Assembly (NCBI GenBank): GCA_963756025.1
Contig: CAVWMF010000008.1
Location: 1 to 64,000, forward strand
Length of the DNA stretch: 64,000 nt
Reading direction: 5' to 3'
Source: Bog-473 sp963756025
GTDB lineage: Bacteria > Actinomycetota > Acidimicrobiia > Acidimicrobiales > RAAP-2
Positions 21,380 through 30,654 of this stretch are shown here, in pieces; the first letter of the stretch is position 1; the number at the start of each line of letters is the position of its first letter. The notes beneath the pieces are model-generated. The model was not told the origin of the DNA and made no database searches. It saw only the letters and a program-made list of their open reading frames with translations. The position numbers were made by a program, and so were the translations under genes.

Positions 21380-22831
21380 TCAGTCCTGCCGTGTTCCGAG
21401 CTCGCTCCCGAGATCGTGCAGCGCGGTACGGGCCGCACAGTGGCCGCACATGCCGTGCACCCCTCCACCGGGAGGCGTCGAGGCCGAGCAGAGGTAGACG
21501 CCCTTGAGGCCCGTGCGGTACGGGTTCCAGCGCACGGTGGGTCGGAAGACGGTCTGGCGCAACGTCGCCGCCCCGGCGCCGATGTCCCCGCCGACGTAGC
21601 TCGGGTTGTGCGCCTCGGTCTCGGTGGCGGTCGTGGTGACCTGGCCGACGATGCGATCGCGAAATCCGGGAGCGAATCGCTCGATCTGTGCCTCGATGCG
21701 TTCCCTCATGTCGACGGTCGGATCCATTGGGAACGTGGCAGTAGGCCCACAGCGTGTGCTTCCCGCCGGGGCCCGGGTCGGATCGAGGACACACGGTTGG
21801 GTGACCAGGCAGAAGGGACGGTCCGGGTGGCGGCCGGCCGCGACATCCGCCTCGCTCTGGGCCACCTCGGCGAAGCTTCCCCCCACGTGGAGCGGTCACC
21901 GCCTCCCGGCAGAGCTCCGCCTGCCACGGGACCGGACCGTCGAGGGCCCAATCGACCTTGCAGATCCCGGGCCCGTAGCGGAAGTGCTCGAGGCCGCGGC
22001 GGTAGCGGCCGGGAAGTCGGTCACCGGCCAGGTCGACGAACTGACGCGGCGTCACGTCGAGGAACGGTCGCGCGTGCCGGGGGAAGGTCGTGCGAGTCTC
22101 CTGACCCATTGGCCGGTGACGATCCGGCCGTCGAGCGACTCGAGCTCCGCGGCGAGGGCATCGACGATGCGCGCACTGCCGCCCTCGACCACGGGCCAGC
22201 CGCAGGGAGTGCGCCAGCATGGTGAAGAGCAGCCCGAAGGCGCCGGACAGAGGTGCGTCGAACGGGAGCATCGAGTGGGCGGCGGCACCGGCGATGATCG
22301 CCCGGGCCTCGACCGTGCGGAAGTGGGTGGCTAGTCGCTCGGCTGACGCCAGGCCCTTCAGTCCGAACATGCGCCGTGGCGAGCGGGCTGCTCGGGATGG
22401 AGCGCAGCGGGGCGAGGAAGTTCGGCAGGATGCCGTCCGGCGTTGCGCACCAGGGAGCGAGAACATCCGCGCGTAGGCGGCGCGGTCCACACCCAGGTGC
22501 GCTGCCGTCTCGTTGACCGTGCCGGTCACCGCCGCCGCGCTGTCCCCCGTCGAGCGGCTGCGCAAAGGCGACCCGCGGGGTGAGGAGGTGCACTCCCCGA
22601 GCCGGAGAGATCCGTGTCCCGAAAGAACGGGGAGGCGCTGAGGAGCGGGTGGACGGCCGAGCAGACGTCGTGGTGGAAGCCGGGCAGGGTCAGCTCCTCG
22701 GTGCGGCAGCCTCCACCGATCGTGTCCGCCCCCTCGATGACGTCGACGGCCAGCCCGGCCCGGGCCATCGTCAACGCGGCGGCGAGCCCGTTCGGACCGG
22801 AGCCCACGACGATGGCGTCGGCGCGCCTCAT
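21380..22831 (-). CDS. Phytoene desaturase-like FAD oxidoreductase
   Basis: About 484 residues of the COG1233 (phytoene dehydrogenase-related) family. The N-terminal dinucleotide motif is IVVGSGPNGLAAALTMARAG followed by VIEGADTIGGGCRTEE and DVCSAVHPLL. The C-terminus has the FAD-contacting LKGVYLCSASTPPGGGVHGM. Breaks are near 22600, 22440, 22215, 22090 and 21730. No carotenoid genes are present, so the substrate is open; many actinobacterial members are of unknown function. It lies 8 bp after the MBL gene and 20 bp before the permease, so all four minus-strand genes here could be one transcript. Confidence 0.82.
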
Positions 22832-22838
22832 CGAGGCG

Positions 22839-23718
22839 TCACAGCGCAAGTTCGAGCATGTCGGAGGCCCCGATGACCGTGACGGACGACGACGAGAAGC
22901 GGTCCACGAGCGCGTCGAGTGCGGTATCGCAGCGGTCGGGCCGGTGATGGAACAGGGCGACCGTTTGCGCCCCGGCCGCGACGTCCGAGCTCGACCGCGT
23001 AGTCGGCCGCAGCATGGCCGAAAGAGGCCTCGGCGGGCAGCTCCTCGGGCACGAGGTGGGCGTCGTGGATGAGCACGTCGACGTCGCGCGCCAGATCGAG
23101 GGCGGCTGGGTGATACTCGCCCCACCCGTCGGGTCCGGCGCCGAACTCGGTCGGGCAGTGGTCGGGGATGTAGGCGATGGTCGAGTGGCCGTCGGTGACC
23201 CGATAACCGACCGTGCGGCCGCCTTTGTGGGGGACGTCCTTGGCGATCACACGAAAGCCTCCGACGGGGAACCCGCCCTCGGAGAAGGCGTCCGGGGGCA
23301 GGACGTCGAACGTCCAGTTCCCGCGGAGGTTCCGCGGCCGGATGGGAAAGAGGGGGGGTGACATCATCCGGGCCAACACGCTCTCGGCGTCCGCCCCGTC
23401 CTCCTGCGGGGGAAGCCGCAAGGTGACCTGCGAGTCAGGATGGTCGCCACTCTGGAAGAACGGCAGCCCCTGAACGTGGTCCCAGTGCAGATGGGTCAGG
23501 AGGATGGCTCCCTTCGAACGGGCTGACGCTCGAGAAGCGTCGTGACGCTGTCGGAGCCCGGTGCCGGCGTCGAGAAGGAGCGTGGGCACGGCGGCGCCGG
23601 ACGGCGCCGTGTCGGCGTCGAGCGACAGAGCGACGCACGAGGTGTGACCGCCGTAGTGAACGAACTCGGGCCCGGGGGCCGGAGTGGATCCGCGAGTACC
23701 GCAGAAATGGACCCGCAC
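22839..23718 (-). CDS. MBL-fold metal-dependent hydrolase
   Basis: Metallo-beta-lactamase-fold protein of about 293 residues. It begins VRVHFCGTRGSTPAPGPEF, then LLLDAGTGLR and the metal motif LTHLHWDHVQGLPFF (HxHxDH). Later metal ligands fall in DVLIHDAHLVPEEL and the His near ASFGHA. The CGTRGSTPxPGP opening is typical of a group often found with cyclic-nucleotide or GAF domain proteins, including phosphodiesterase-like members. GTG start at 23718, 5 bp after the cNMP-binding gene. Breaks are near 23520 and 22990. Activity as a cyclic nucleotide phosphodiesterase is attractive but inferred from context. Confidence 0.85.
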
Positions 23719-23722
23719 TCGC

Positions 23723-24753
23723 TCAGTATCGCGCCTGATCTTCGCGGCGGTGTCCCTCGGAGAGCTCCAGAAGGTCCGAGCGCTCCAACTGGTCGGCCTC
23801 GACGATGGCGACCCGGCACGGGGTGACCGCCGCGAGTGTCGACGTGCGGGCACCATCCTCGAGGTGGGCCCGCTCCCCGAGGAGCGCACCGGGTCCGTAC
23901 TCGGCCAGGCGCTCGCCGTCGTGCTCGACCCGGATCACCCCGTCGAGGACCAGGAAGACCTCGGTGCCGGGCTCGCCCTGCTTGCGCCAGGATGGCTCCT
24001 GCCGGGAATCGCTTGAACTTCGACCTTGCCGCTTCCGCCCATGACCCGGGCGGACAGCGAGCGTTCGAGCGCCGTCTCGACCGCCGTCACGAGCGCTTCT
24101 GAGTCCTGGTCGCCCCACGGGCGTGTGCCGCCCGAACGATTGCCGGTACCAGTCCTTGAAGTCCGTGAGCCCCGACTTGTGCGAGAGCGTCTCCGTCGTC
24201 GTCGTAGACCCAGTGACGGGGGAAGCGGCTGGCCCCGATGAGCGCCCGCTCGAGCCGACCGTCGGCGTGCAGCGTGAGCGAGAGCGTCGTCCACACGAGA
24301 GGGGCCTGCCACTGGATGAAGGGCCGGCGGCGCACGCGCCGCGGCGCGGGCAACCCGGTGCGGCCTCCGGTGGTCTGGACGAAGCGGACCCACCCGTCGC
24401 CGAACTCGGGCTCGCGCTGGAGATCGGGCAGCTGCACCGCTTCGAACTTGTGCCGGAGCCCGGCCACGCTGACGGTCGTCGACCCCATCAGCCCGCCGCC
24501 CGGCGTACCCGCAGTCGGTGACCTGTCCTGTCGGCATCGACTTCGATCCAGGCCCGCAAGCGCGTTGGCGAAGCGAAAGCGGTCGGCGTCGCGCAGGGCC
24601 TCGAGGTCGATGTCCTCGGAGGGAGGCGGCGGGTCGTAGTGGGTGATGCCGGAGTCGAAGGCAAAGCGTTGGGCACCCTCGATCGCTTCGGAGGGGATCC
24701 AGGACAGCGACGTCACCGTCCCCTCGTACCGGGTGTGTGTCGTCGGTGGTCAT
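23723..24753 (-). CDS. cNMP-binding domain protein with unrecognised N-terminal domain
   Basis: About 343 residues. The C-terminal third is a cyclic nucleotide-binding domain: GEPGTEVFLVLDGVIRVEHD, then the phosphate-binding cassette LLGERAHLEDGARTSTLAA with the conserved Glu and Arg in place, so it should bind cAMP or cGMP. The first 220 residues (SLSWIPSEAIEGAQRFAFDS, HYDPPPPSEDID, RRPFIQWQAPLVWTTLSLTL, SRFPRHWVYD) form a domain I do not recognise by function; no HTH or kinase is present. ATG at 24753. Frameshifts are near 24720, 24540, 24180 and 24010. It is encoded divergently from the nucleotide cyclase and is its likely effector. Confidence 0.82.
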
Positions 24754-24888
24754 GGAGCAAGCATCGCCCTCGCGGCCGGCGTTGACGAGTGTGCTGACAG
24801 GCATGCTGCGGGTGTGCCTAGCACCACCTCGTCACGGGGATGGTCGCCCCCTTTCCCGGCGCCGTGCGATGTGCGAAAACTGGGAGTG
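24754..24888. promoter_or_regulatory. Divergent promoter region, cNMP effector / cyclase
   Basis: This 135-bp gap between the two divergent start codons must carry promoters for both the cNMP-binding operon and the cyclase operon. I looked for a CRP-type TGTGA-N6-TCACA site and found none; GTGTGC occurs twice in direct orientation around 24790 and 24810, without clear meaning. Confidence 0.35.
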
Positions 24889-26270
24889 ATGGATCTTCCC
24901 GACAGCGGTTCCGCCTCCCCAGCCTCGCCGGCGACGATTGACGTCCTTTTGGCCGACGACAACCTGATCGTCCGTGAAGGGCGTGCGCGCTCTGATCGCC
25001 CGCCACGCCGATCTCCGGGTCGTCGGCGTGGCGGCCGACTACGACGAGGTCATCGACGGAGCCCAGACGTGCTCGCCCCCACGTCCTCGTCACCGACATC
25101 CGGATGCCCCCGTCGTTCAACCGCGAAGGCATCGATGCGGCCAAGGAGGTGCGACACCGTCACCCCGGAACCGGGGTCGTCATCCTCTCGCAGTACGACG
25201 ACCCCGAGTACGCCGTCTCGCTGCTGGCCGAAGGGTCGGCCGGCTACGGCTATCTCCTGAAGGACCACATCGCCGAGGGCGACCAGCTCGTCGATGCGAT
25301 CCGAGCCGTGGCGACCGGGGGCACCGCCCTCGACCCTTCCATCGTCGAGGCCCTGCTGCGGCCGGTGACGACCAATGGCGGTCTTACGCCGGCCGAGGAG
25401 GCGCTCCTGAGCATGGTGGCCGAGGGAAAGCCGATCAAGGCCATCGCGGTGGCCCGCCAACTCCCGGCGGAGGCCATCGACGCCGAAGTCGAGGCGGTCT
25501 TCGTGAAGCTGGCCGAGGGCGTTTCGGCCGGCACCCAGGGGGCGCTGCAGCGACTGCGTCTCTTGCACAAGGCGATCGTCGATCGCGAAGAGCAGGGGGA
25601 AACCCTTTCCCGCTTGCTTCCGGGCGGCCTGGCGGAGAAGCTTCGGCGTGATGGCCGGCACATCGGCGAGACGGAGCGGGTCGTGGTGACGGTCCTGATG
25701 AGCGACATCCGCTCCTACTCGACCATCGCCGAGCACGCCGATCCCAGCCAGCTGGCCGGGCAGCTCAACGTGCACCGTGCCGCCATGAACGAGGCGATCC
25801 TCGGGGAGAACGGCACGGTGATGCAGTTCGTCGGCGACGCCGTGATGGCCGTCTTCGGCGCACCCTTCGCCCAGGAGGACCACGCCGATCGGGCGGTGGC
25901 GGCCGCCCTGGCCATGCACGCCAAGCAGCACGCCATCAACTCGCGGTGGGAGGAGGAGGGTCTGCCCGCCTTCGGATTGGGCTTGGGGCTGTCGACCGGC
26001 GAGGCGGCGGCAGCGCTCCTCGGGTCCGAGGAGCGCCTGGAGTACACCTTGGTCGGCGACACCGTCAACATGTCCCAACGGCTGCAACAGTTGGCGGCGG
26101 CGGGTGAAACCGTGCTTTCGGAGGGAACCCTGAAAGCATTGCGGGAGGCGGTGACCACGGTTGCGCTCGATCCACAGTTGGTGAAGGGGCGCGACACTCC
26201 GGTGGTCGCGTTCAGATTGGTCGAAGAGCCAGACCCGAGCACGGTCATGGCGCCGAGCGAAAGGCTTTGA
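24889..26270 (+). CDS. Response regulator fused to class III nucleotide cyclase
   Basis: About 460 residues in three parts. Residues 15-135 are a receiver (LLADDNLIVREG, phospho-Asp in VTDIRMPP, LSQYDDPEYAVSLLAEG, YLLKDHIAEGDQL). Residues 165-215 align with a NarL/LuxR HTH (LTPAEEALLSMVAEGKPIKA) but the recognition helix is degenerate. The C-terminal half is a class III cyclase with both metal Asp (MSDIRSYST, QFVGDAVMAVFG) and the transition-state Asn and Arg (VGDTVNMSQRL). The usual substrate-selecting Lys before GD is Gln here, so ATP or GTP preference is uncertain. Frameshifts only near 24977 and 25080. The ABC ATPase starts 2 bp after the stop. Confidence 0.9.
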
Positions 26271-26272
26271 CA

Positions 26273-26972
26273 TGGATGCCCTGGTGGTCGAGAAGGTGCG
26301 AAAGACATTCGAGGCGGAGAATGCGCCCGTGCGGGCGCTGCGCGGCGCCGACCTCGTCGTGCCGTCCGGTGACTTCGTCGCCCTCATGGGCCCGTCGGGC
26401 TGCGGAAAGTCGACCCTGTTGAACCTGGTGGCCGGACTCGACGTGGCCGACGAGGGGACGATCACCGTGGCCGGCGAACTGGTCACGGGTCGCACGCGAA
26501 GACGAGCTGTCCCAGTTGCGGCGTAAGCACATCGGCATCGTCTTCCAGTTCTTCAACCTGCTCGAGGGCATGACGGTGCTGGAGAACGTCGCGCTGCCCG
26601 GCGGTCATCGCGGGTCGCAAGCGCCGCATGGCCGAAACGAGGGCGCGAGACCTGCTCGACCTCCTCGGCATCGGCGACAAGGCTTCGACGGTTCCCGGAA
26701 TGCTCTCGGGTGGTCAGCGCCAACGACTCGCCATCGCCCGCGCGCTGGCCAACGAGCCGACGCTTCTGCTGGCCGACGAGCCAACGGGCGCCCTCGACTC
26801 CGAGGGTGGGCAGGAGGTCATTGAGCTCTTGAGCCGGCTGCACAACGGCGGTCAGACCATCGTGCTCGTGACGCACGATCCCGGGGTGGCGGCGGCGGCC
26901 GAGCGAGTGGTCCGCATGCGCGACGGGCGCATCGTCGAGGAGACATGCGGATGTCGTCTGCCGGAGTGCTCT
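26273..26972 (+). CDS. ABC transporter ATP-binding protein (MacB/LolD type)
   Basis: Nucleotide-binding subunit of about 232 residues for an FtsX-type exporter. Walker A GPSGCGKSTLLNLVAGLD, Q-loop VFQFFNLLEGMTVLENVALP, signature LSGGQRQRLAIARALANEP, Walker B LLLADEPTGALD and switch His VLVTHDPG are all present. Frameshifts are near 26500 and 26600, and one near the 3' end leads to a TAG at 26970-26972. It starts 2 bp after the cyclase stop. The permease gene that should follow is reduced to a remnant, so this ATPase may serve the permeases at 18.8-21.4 and 30.7-33.3 kb. Confidence 0.88.
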
Positions 26973-26976
26973 AGCA

Positions 26977-27143
26977 GTGGATCGGGCTGCCCTCCGGGTA
27001 GCCACGTACCACCTCCGGCCGACGTTCGGCCGGAGGTGGGGTAGCTACGTTGCCCTCGTTCTCCTGATCGCTCTGAAGGTGGCCTCGCCATGGATTCGAT
27101 GGCCGCCCGAACGTCAACTGCCCACTTACTGCGGGCCGAATGA
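26977..27143 (+). pseudogene. FtsX-type permease remnant with internal deletion
   Basis: Starts with GTG at 26977 and encodes the permease N-terminus (TYHLRPTFGRRWGSYVALVL, then GGLAMDSMAAR after a one-base shift near 27075). It then passes directly into the permease C-terminus, STAHLLRAE followed by TGA at 27141-27143. Copies A and B have GGLSMGAIAAARTTESSF near residue 45 and AARTPTAQLLRSE or AARTPTALMLRAE at the very end; here the two are joined at the shared Ala-Ala-Arg-Thr. About 800 codons are missing. The stop still overlaps the ATG of the kinase, so coupling to the downstream gene is kept. A translated product would have one membrane helix. Confidence 0.8.
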
Positions 27144-29304
27144 GGAGTGCGGAGAAGATGGACGTCGTCATGAATGAAGCCGTCGTTGAGCTGCGGGTGC
27201 CGCCGGCCGAAGCGGTCGTCGTCGCAGATCGTGCTCCATGGCGTGCTGTTCGTGGTCACGGTGGCCATCGTCGTCATCGGCCTTCGAACCCATGTGCCGA
27301 ACGGCATCACGGCCGTGAACGCGGTGGCCTTCGGGCTGACCCTCGTGTGGGCCGTCGCAGCGCTGGTCGCCAACCGCTTTTCCGATCGCACGGCGGCGGG
27401 CCCGGATCCGTATGCCTTGCTCATCGCGGCGGATTCCCTCCTCGCCGCGGTGGCGCTCACGGCCGGCCGGCTGGGCCAGCACGAAAGCGTGCGTTCCTTC
27501 GGGGCGGCGAAGTCGGTCGCCACCATCGCCGCGCTCTTGGTGACGGCCGTCTCCTTCCACTTCTTGCTGGCTCTGCCCGACGGGCAACTGCCAGGGACGG
27601 CGCGGCGCACGGCGGTGGTCGTGGCCTACGTGGCCGCGCTGGCGACCGGGGTGTCCCTGGTGATCGACAAGCACGCACTCTCCATCCTCGGGGGTGGTAT
27701 CAGCTGGTCCATCGCCGCCGTCGTGGCGGTGATCCCCTTGCGTCTCCGCTACGCCAGCGCCGTCGGGCACGATCGGGAGCGTCTCCAGTGGTTCGCCATC
27801 GGGGTGGTTCTCGCGGGCGCCATCGCGTTGGTCGTGGCGGTGCTGCACGTGCTCATCAACTGGCCCGGGCCGTTGGGTGCCGTGGCGGCGGGGAGCACCG
27901 TGCTGGTGCCGATTTCCCTCATGGCGAGCGAGTCCCGACGACTGGCCCCCAGAGCGGACGCATGCTCGTCCGGTCGTTCACCGTCTTCGGGTTCGTGGCC
28001 ATGGTCTCGGCGATCTACCTGGTCGTCGTCCTCGGCTTGGGCCACAAGCCGAACGATTCGACCGACCGCACGACGCTGGGGCTCTCGATGCTGGCGACCG
28101 GCATCGCCGCCCTGGCCTTCGTCCCGGCCCGGGAGCGCTTCGTGGGTTCGGCCACCCGATTCGTCTACGGGGCCCGGCAGGCACCCGACGAGGTGCTCCG
28201 GACCTTCGGCAGCCGGCTGACACGGGCCATACCCGATGGACGAGCTCTTGCTGCAGCTGGCCGAATCCCTCCGCAAGACCATGGGACTGGTGAGTGCCGA
28301 GGTGTACACCGGCATGGGCGAAGTCCTGGAGCGGGCCGTTTCCGTTCCCGATTCGCGGCCCACTCTCCCTCGTCGTGACGAGTCGGGAGCGTCCGGTCGT
28401 CACCCGGGCCGGCGTCTCGGGCAGCGCGTGGGTGTCGGTATGGTTGCCGGCCCTTCTCGACGGTCGACCGCAGGCGCAGCTCCGCGTGGCTCCCATCAGC
28501 CACGCCGGCGAGCTTCTCGGTCTGGTCGTCGTCGAAAGAGCGTCGGGAGACGACCTCTTCTCCGAAGATGACGATCGTGTGCTCACGGACCTGGCGCGGC
28601 AGGTTGGTCTTGCCTTTCACAACTCACAACTCGACACGGCGCTCCAGACCACCCTGGACGAACTCCGCAAGCAGGCGGATGCCCTGCGGGAATCCCGGGC
28701 CCGCATCGTGGCCAGTGGCGACGCCGAGCGGAGGCGGGTCGAGCGTAACCTGCACGACGGGGCGCAGCAGCACCTCGTGGCACTCGCCGTGAACCTGCGC
28801 CTGGCGCGCGACGTGATCGCCGACGATCCGGCCGCCGGGGCCGAAATGCTCGACGAATTGGCGGGGGAGGTGCAAGAGACGATCCAAGAGCTCCGGGAGC
28901 TCGCCCACGGCATCTACCCGCCGCTCCTGGTCGACAGCGGCCTGGTCGAGGCATTGCGCGCCGCGGCCAATCGCAACCCGCTCTCGGTCGACGTCGTGGC
29001 CGATGGCATCGGTCGCTACTCGTCGGAGACGGAGGCCGCCATCTATTTCTGCTGCCTGGAGGCCCTGCAGAATGCGGCCAAGCACGCCGTCGACGCGCAC
29101 GTGGAAGTACGGTTGTGGGAGGAGTCGGGCGGGCTCTTGTTCTCGGTGAGCGACGACGGTCCGGGTTTCGACGTCGAGAAGGCGCAACGAGGCCACGGGT
29201 ACATCAACATGGCCGACCGCCTCGGCGCCATCGGCGGCACCGTGCGGTGGGAGTCATCGCCGGGTCACGGCGCCCGCGTCAATGGCTCGGTGCCCCTCAT
29301 CTGA
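27140..29304 (+). CDS. Membrane sensor histidine kinase (NarL/DesK type)
   Basis: About 720 residues. The N-terminal half has roughly eight membrane helices (IVLHGVLFVVTVAIVVIGL; LIAADSLLAAVALTAG; AVVVAYVAALATGV; SWSIAAVVAVIPL; IALVVAVLHVLI; VFGFVAMVSAIYLVVVLGLG). A GAF-like region follows (SLRKTMGLVSAEVYTGMGEV, ISHAGELLGLVVVERAS), then HisKA_3 with the phospho-His in VERNLHDGAQQHLVALAVNL and an HATPase (ALQNAAKHA, VSDDGPGFD, INMADRLGAIGGTV). ATG at 27140 overlaps the permease remnant stop. Breaks are near 27220, 27960, 28235 and 28360. Likely partners are the LuxR regulator at 29.8-30.5 kb and the receiver of the cyclase protein. Confidence 0.88.
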
Positions 29305-29310
29305 GATCCA

Positions 29311-29325
29311 CCGGCCGCGGGCCGG
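29311..29325. terminator. Short GC hairpin between convergent genes
   Basis: CCGGCC-GCG-GGCCGG, a perfect 6-bp stem with a three-base loop, sits in the 23-bp gap between the convergent kinase and receiver genes. Position and symmetry fit a bidirectional terminator. There is no U-tract. Confidence 0.4.
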
Positions 29326-29327
29326 AC

Positions 29328-29720
29328 TCAGCTGGTGATGAATTCTCCCGAATCCCGTTCGGCCCACAACCGCCGAAGGATGTCCGCGCCGAGGTGCTCC
29401 TTGTTGATGTACGCACGGGCCCCACTCGTCGCTGCCTCCGGGGGTAGATCGCCGACCTCGTAGGTGGAGCAGAGGACCACCATAACCTCGGGGTGGGATG
29501 AGACGATTCGACGGGTCGCCTCGATGCCGTTCATCTCCGGCATGTTGATGTCCATCAGGACCAGTGCCGGATGCAATTCGTCTGCCAACGCGATGGCTTC
29601 CGCCCCACTTGCGGCTTCTCCCGCTAGGTCGAACTCGGGCGAACGTCGCAGAACGGCCTTCATGGCCGAACGAAACGGTGCTTGGTCGTCCACCACGAGC
29701 ACGGGGAGCGGATCACTCAT
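29328..29720 (-). CDS. Stand-alone receiver domain protein (CheY-like)
   Basis: Intact single-domain response regulator of about 130 residues: VLVVDDQAPFRSAMKAVLRR, phospho-Asp in LVLMDINMPEMNGIEATRRI, Ser/Thr switch in VVLCSTYEV and Lys in YINKEHLGADILRRLW. No output domain follows. ATG at 29720; an upstream in-frame start at 29753 is possible. It faces the sensor kinase and is followed upstream by a LuxR-type regulator on the same strand, so it may act as a phosphate sink or connector for that kinase. Confidence 0.88.
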   Translation of the reverse strand: MSDPLPVLVVDDQAPFRSAMKAVLRRSPEFDLAGEAASGAEAIALADELHPALVLMDINMPEMNGIEATRRIVSSHPEVMVVLCSTYEVGDLPPEAATSGARAYINKEHLGADILRRLWAERDSGEFITS

Positions 29721-29783
29721 CGATCCATCATCGCATGCAGCTCCGCCCCTCACGGTGGTGCTGGCACACTCGAGTCAGTGGGG

Positions 29784-30460
29784 TCAGCCTCCCCCGGGTT
29801 CGCTCAGGTAGACGAGTACCGCCTTGACTCTTCGGTTTACTTCCTTTTCCTCGGTCAGTCCCAGCTTCGAGAAAATGGAGTTCGTGTGCTTTTCTACGGC
29901 ACGCTCGGAAACCTGCAGCGAGCTGGCGATAGCGGCGTTACTCTTTCCCTGCGCCATCTCCCCGAGAATCTCCGACTCACGGGGAGTGAGCCATGACAGA
30001 TCCGAAGTACGTCGGGTCGAGCGGGCCTCAATGAGTTCGTCGACCACCATCGGATCGATCATGGAGCCAGCCTGGGACACGGTATGGATGGCTTGTGCGA
30101 GTTCGTCCGCTCCGGCGACCCGCTCCTTCAGGAGGTACGCCCTGTCCGGCCGAACCCGTTTCCAGCAGCGCCAACGCGTAAGCCGGGGCCGTGTACTGGC
30201 TGAGGACGACCACGCCAACTCCGGGTCGATGCTGACGTAGCCACGATGCGGCCTGAATCCCTTCGTCCGTGCCGGTCGGGGGCATCCGAATGTCGGTCAC
30301 GACGACATCCGGCTCCTCCTTTTGTATCAAGGCGAGCAGCTCGGGGAGGTCACAGGCGGTCCCCACCAGATCCAGATCGGCGCGGGCGTCGATAATCCGG
30401 GAGATGCCCTCCCTGAGCAGCACATTGTCTTCGGCCAGCGCAACTCGGATGACAGTCCAT
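29784..30460 (-). CDS. LuxR/NarL family response regulator
   Basis: About 225 residues. Receiver: VALAEDNVLLREGISRIIDA, phospho-Asp in VVTDIRMPPTGTDEG, LSQYTAPAYALALLETGSAG, YLLKERVAGADELAQAI. HTH: LTPRESEILGEMAQGKSNAA and VSERAVEKHTNSIFSKLGL. Frameshift near 30150. The start is taken as the ATG at 30460 with a one-base insertion, since the upstream frame holds a stop. Its receiver and linker are strikingly similar to those of the cyclase fusion at 24.9 kb (LSQY, GSAG, YLLK, SMIDPMVVDEL versus TALDPSIVEAL), so the two are paralogues and may share a kinase. Confidence 0.88.
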
Positions 30461-30654
30461 TTGAGGGATCACGGTAGCGCGATGGGACCGATGAGGCCGA
30501 ACCAGCGAAATTTGGACCTTGTCCGGTTCTGTGGTGCTGGCACCCGCCAGGGAGCGCATGCTGCCACCCTTGGCCCGTCGCTGTGTTCCGGGGAGACTGT
30601 CCTTTGGGTGTGGCGCTCATGGGCATGGAGGAGAACTTTTGAGGTGAGGGCTGA

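Noticed and set aside
21380..22831. Phytoene desaturase-like gene as carotenoid biosynthesis
   Set aside because: No phytoene synthase or cyclase gene lies nearby; many members of this family act on other substrates.
24754..24888. Search for a CRP-type site between cyclase and cNMP genes
   Set aside because: No TGTGA-N6-TCACA or close variant was found, and the cNMP-binding protein has no HTH.
25050..26495. 481-residue open frame on the minus strand
   Set aside because: It covers the cyclase, which has complete catalytic motifs on the other strand. The antisense product is His/Gly/Arg-rich noise.
26977..27143. Remnant considered as a genuine small membrane protein
   Set aside because: Both ends match the two ends of the full-length permeases at the same residues, so a deletion is the simpler explanation, though translation is not excluded.
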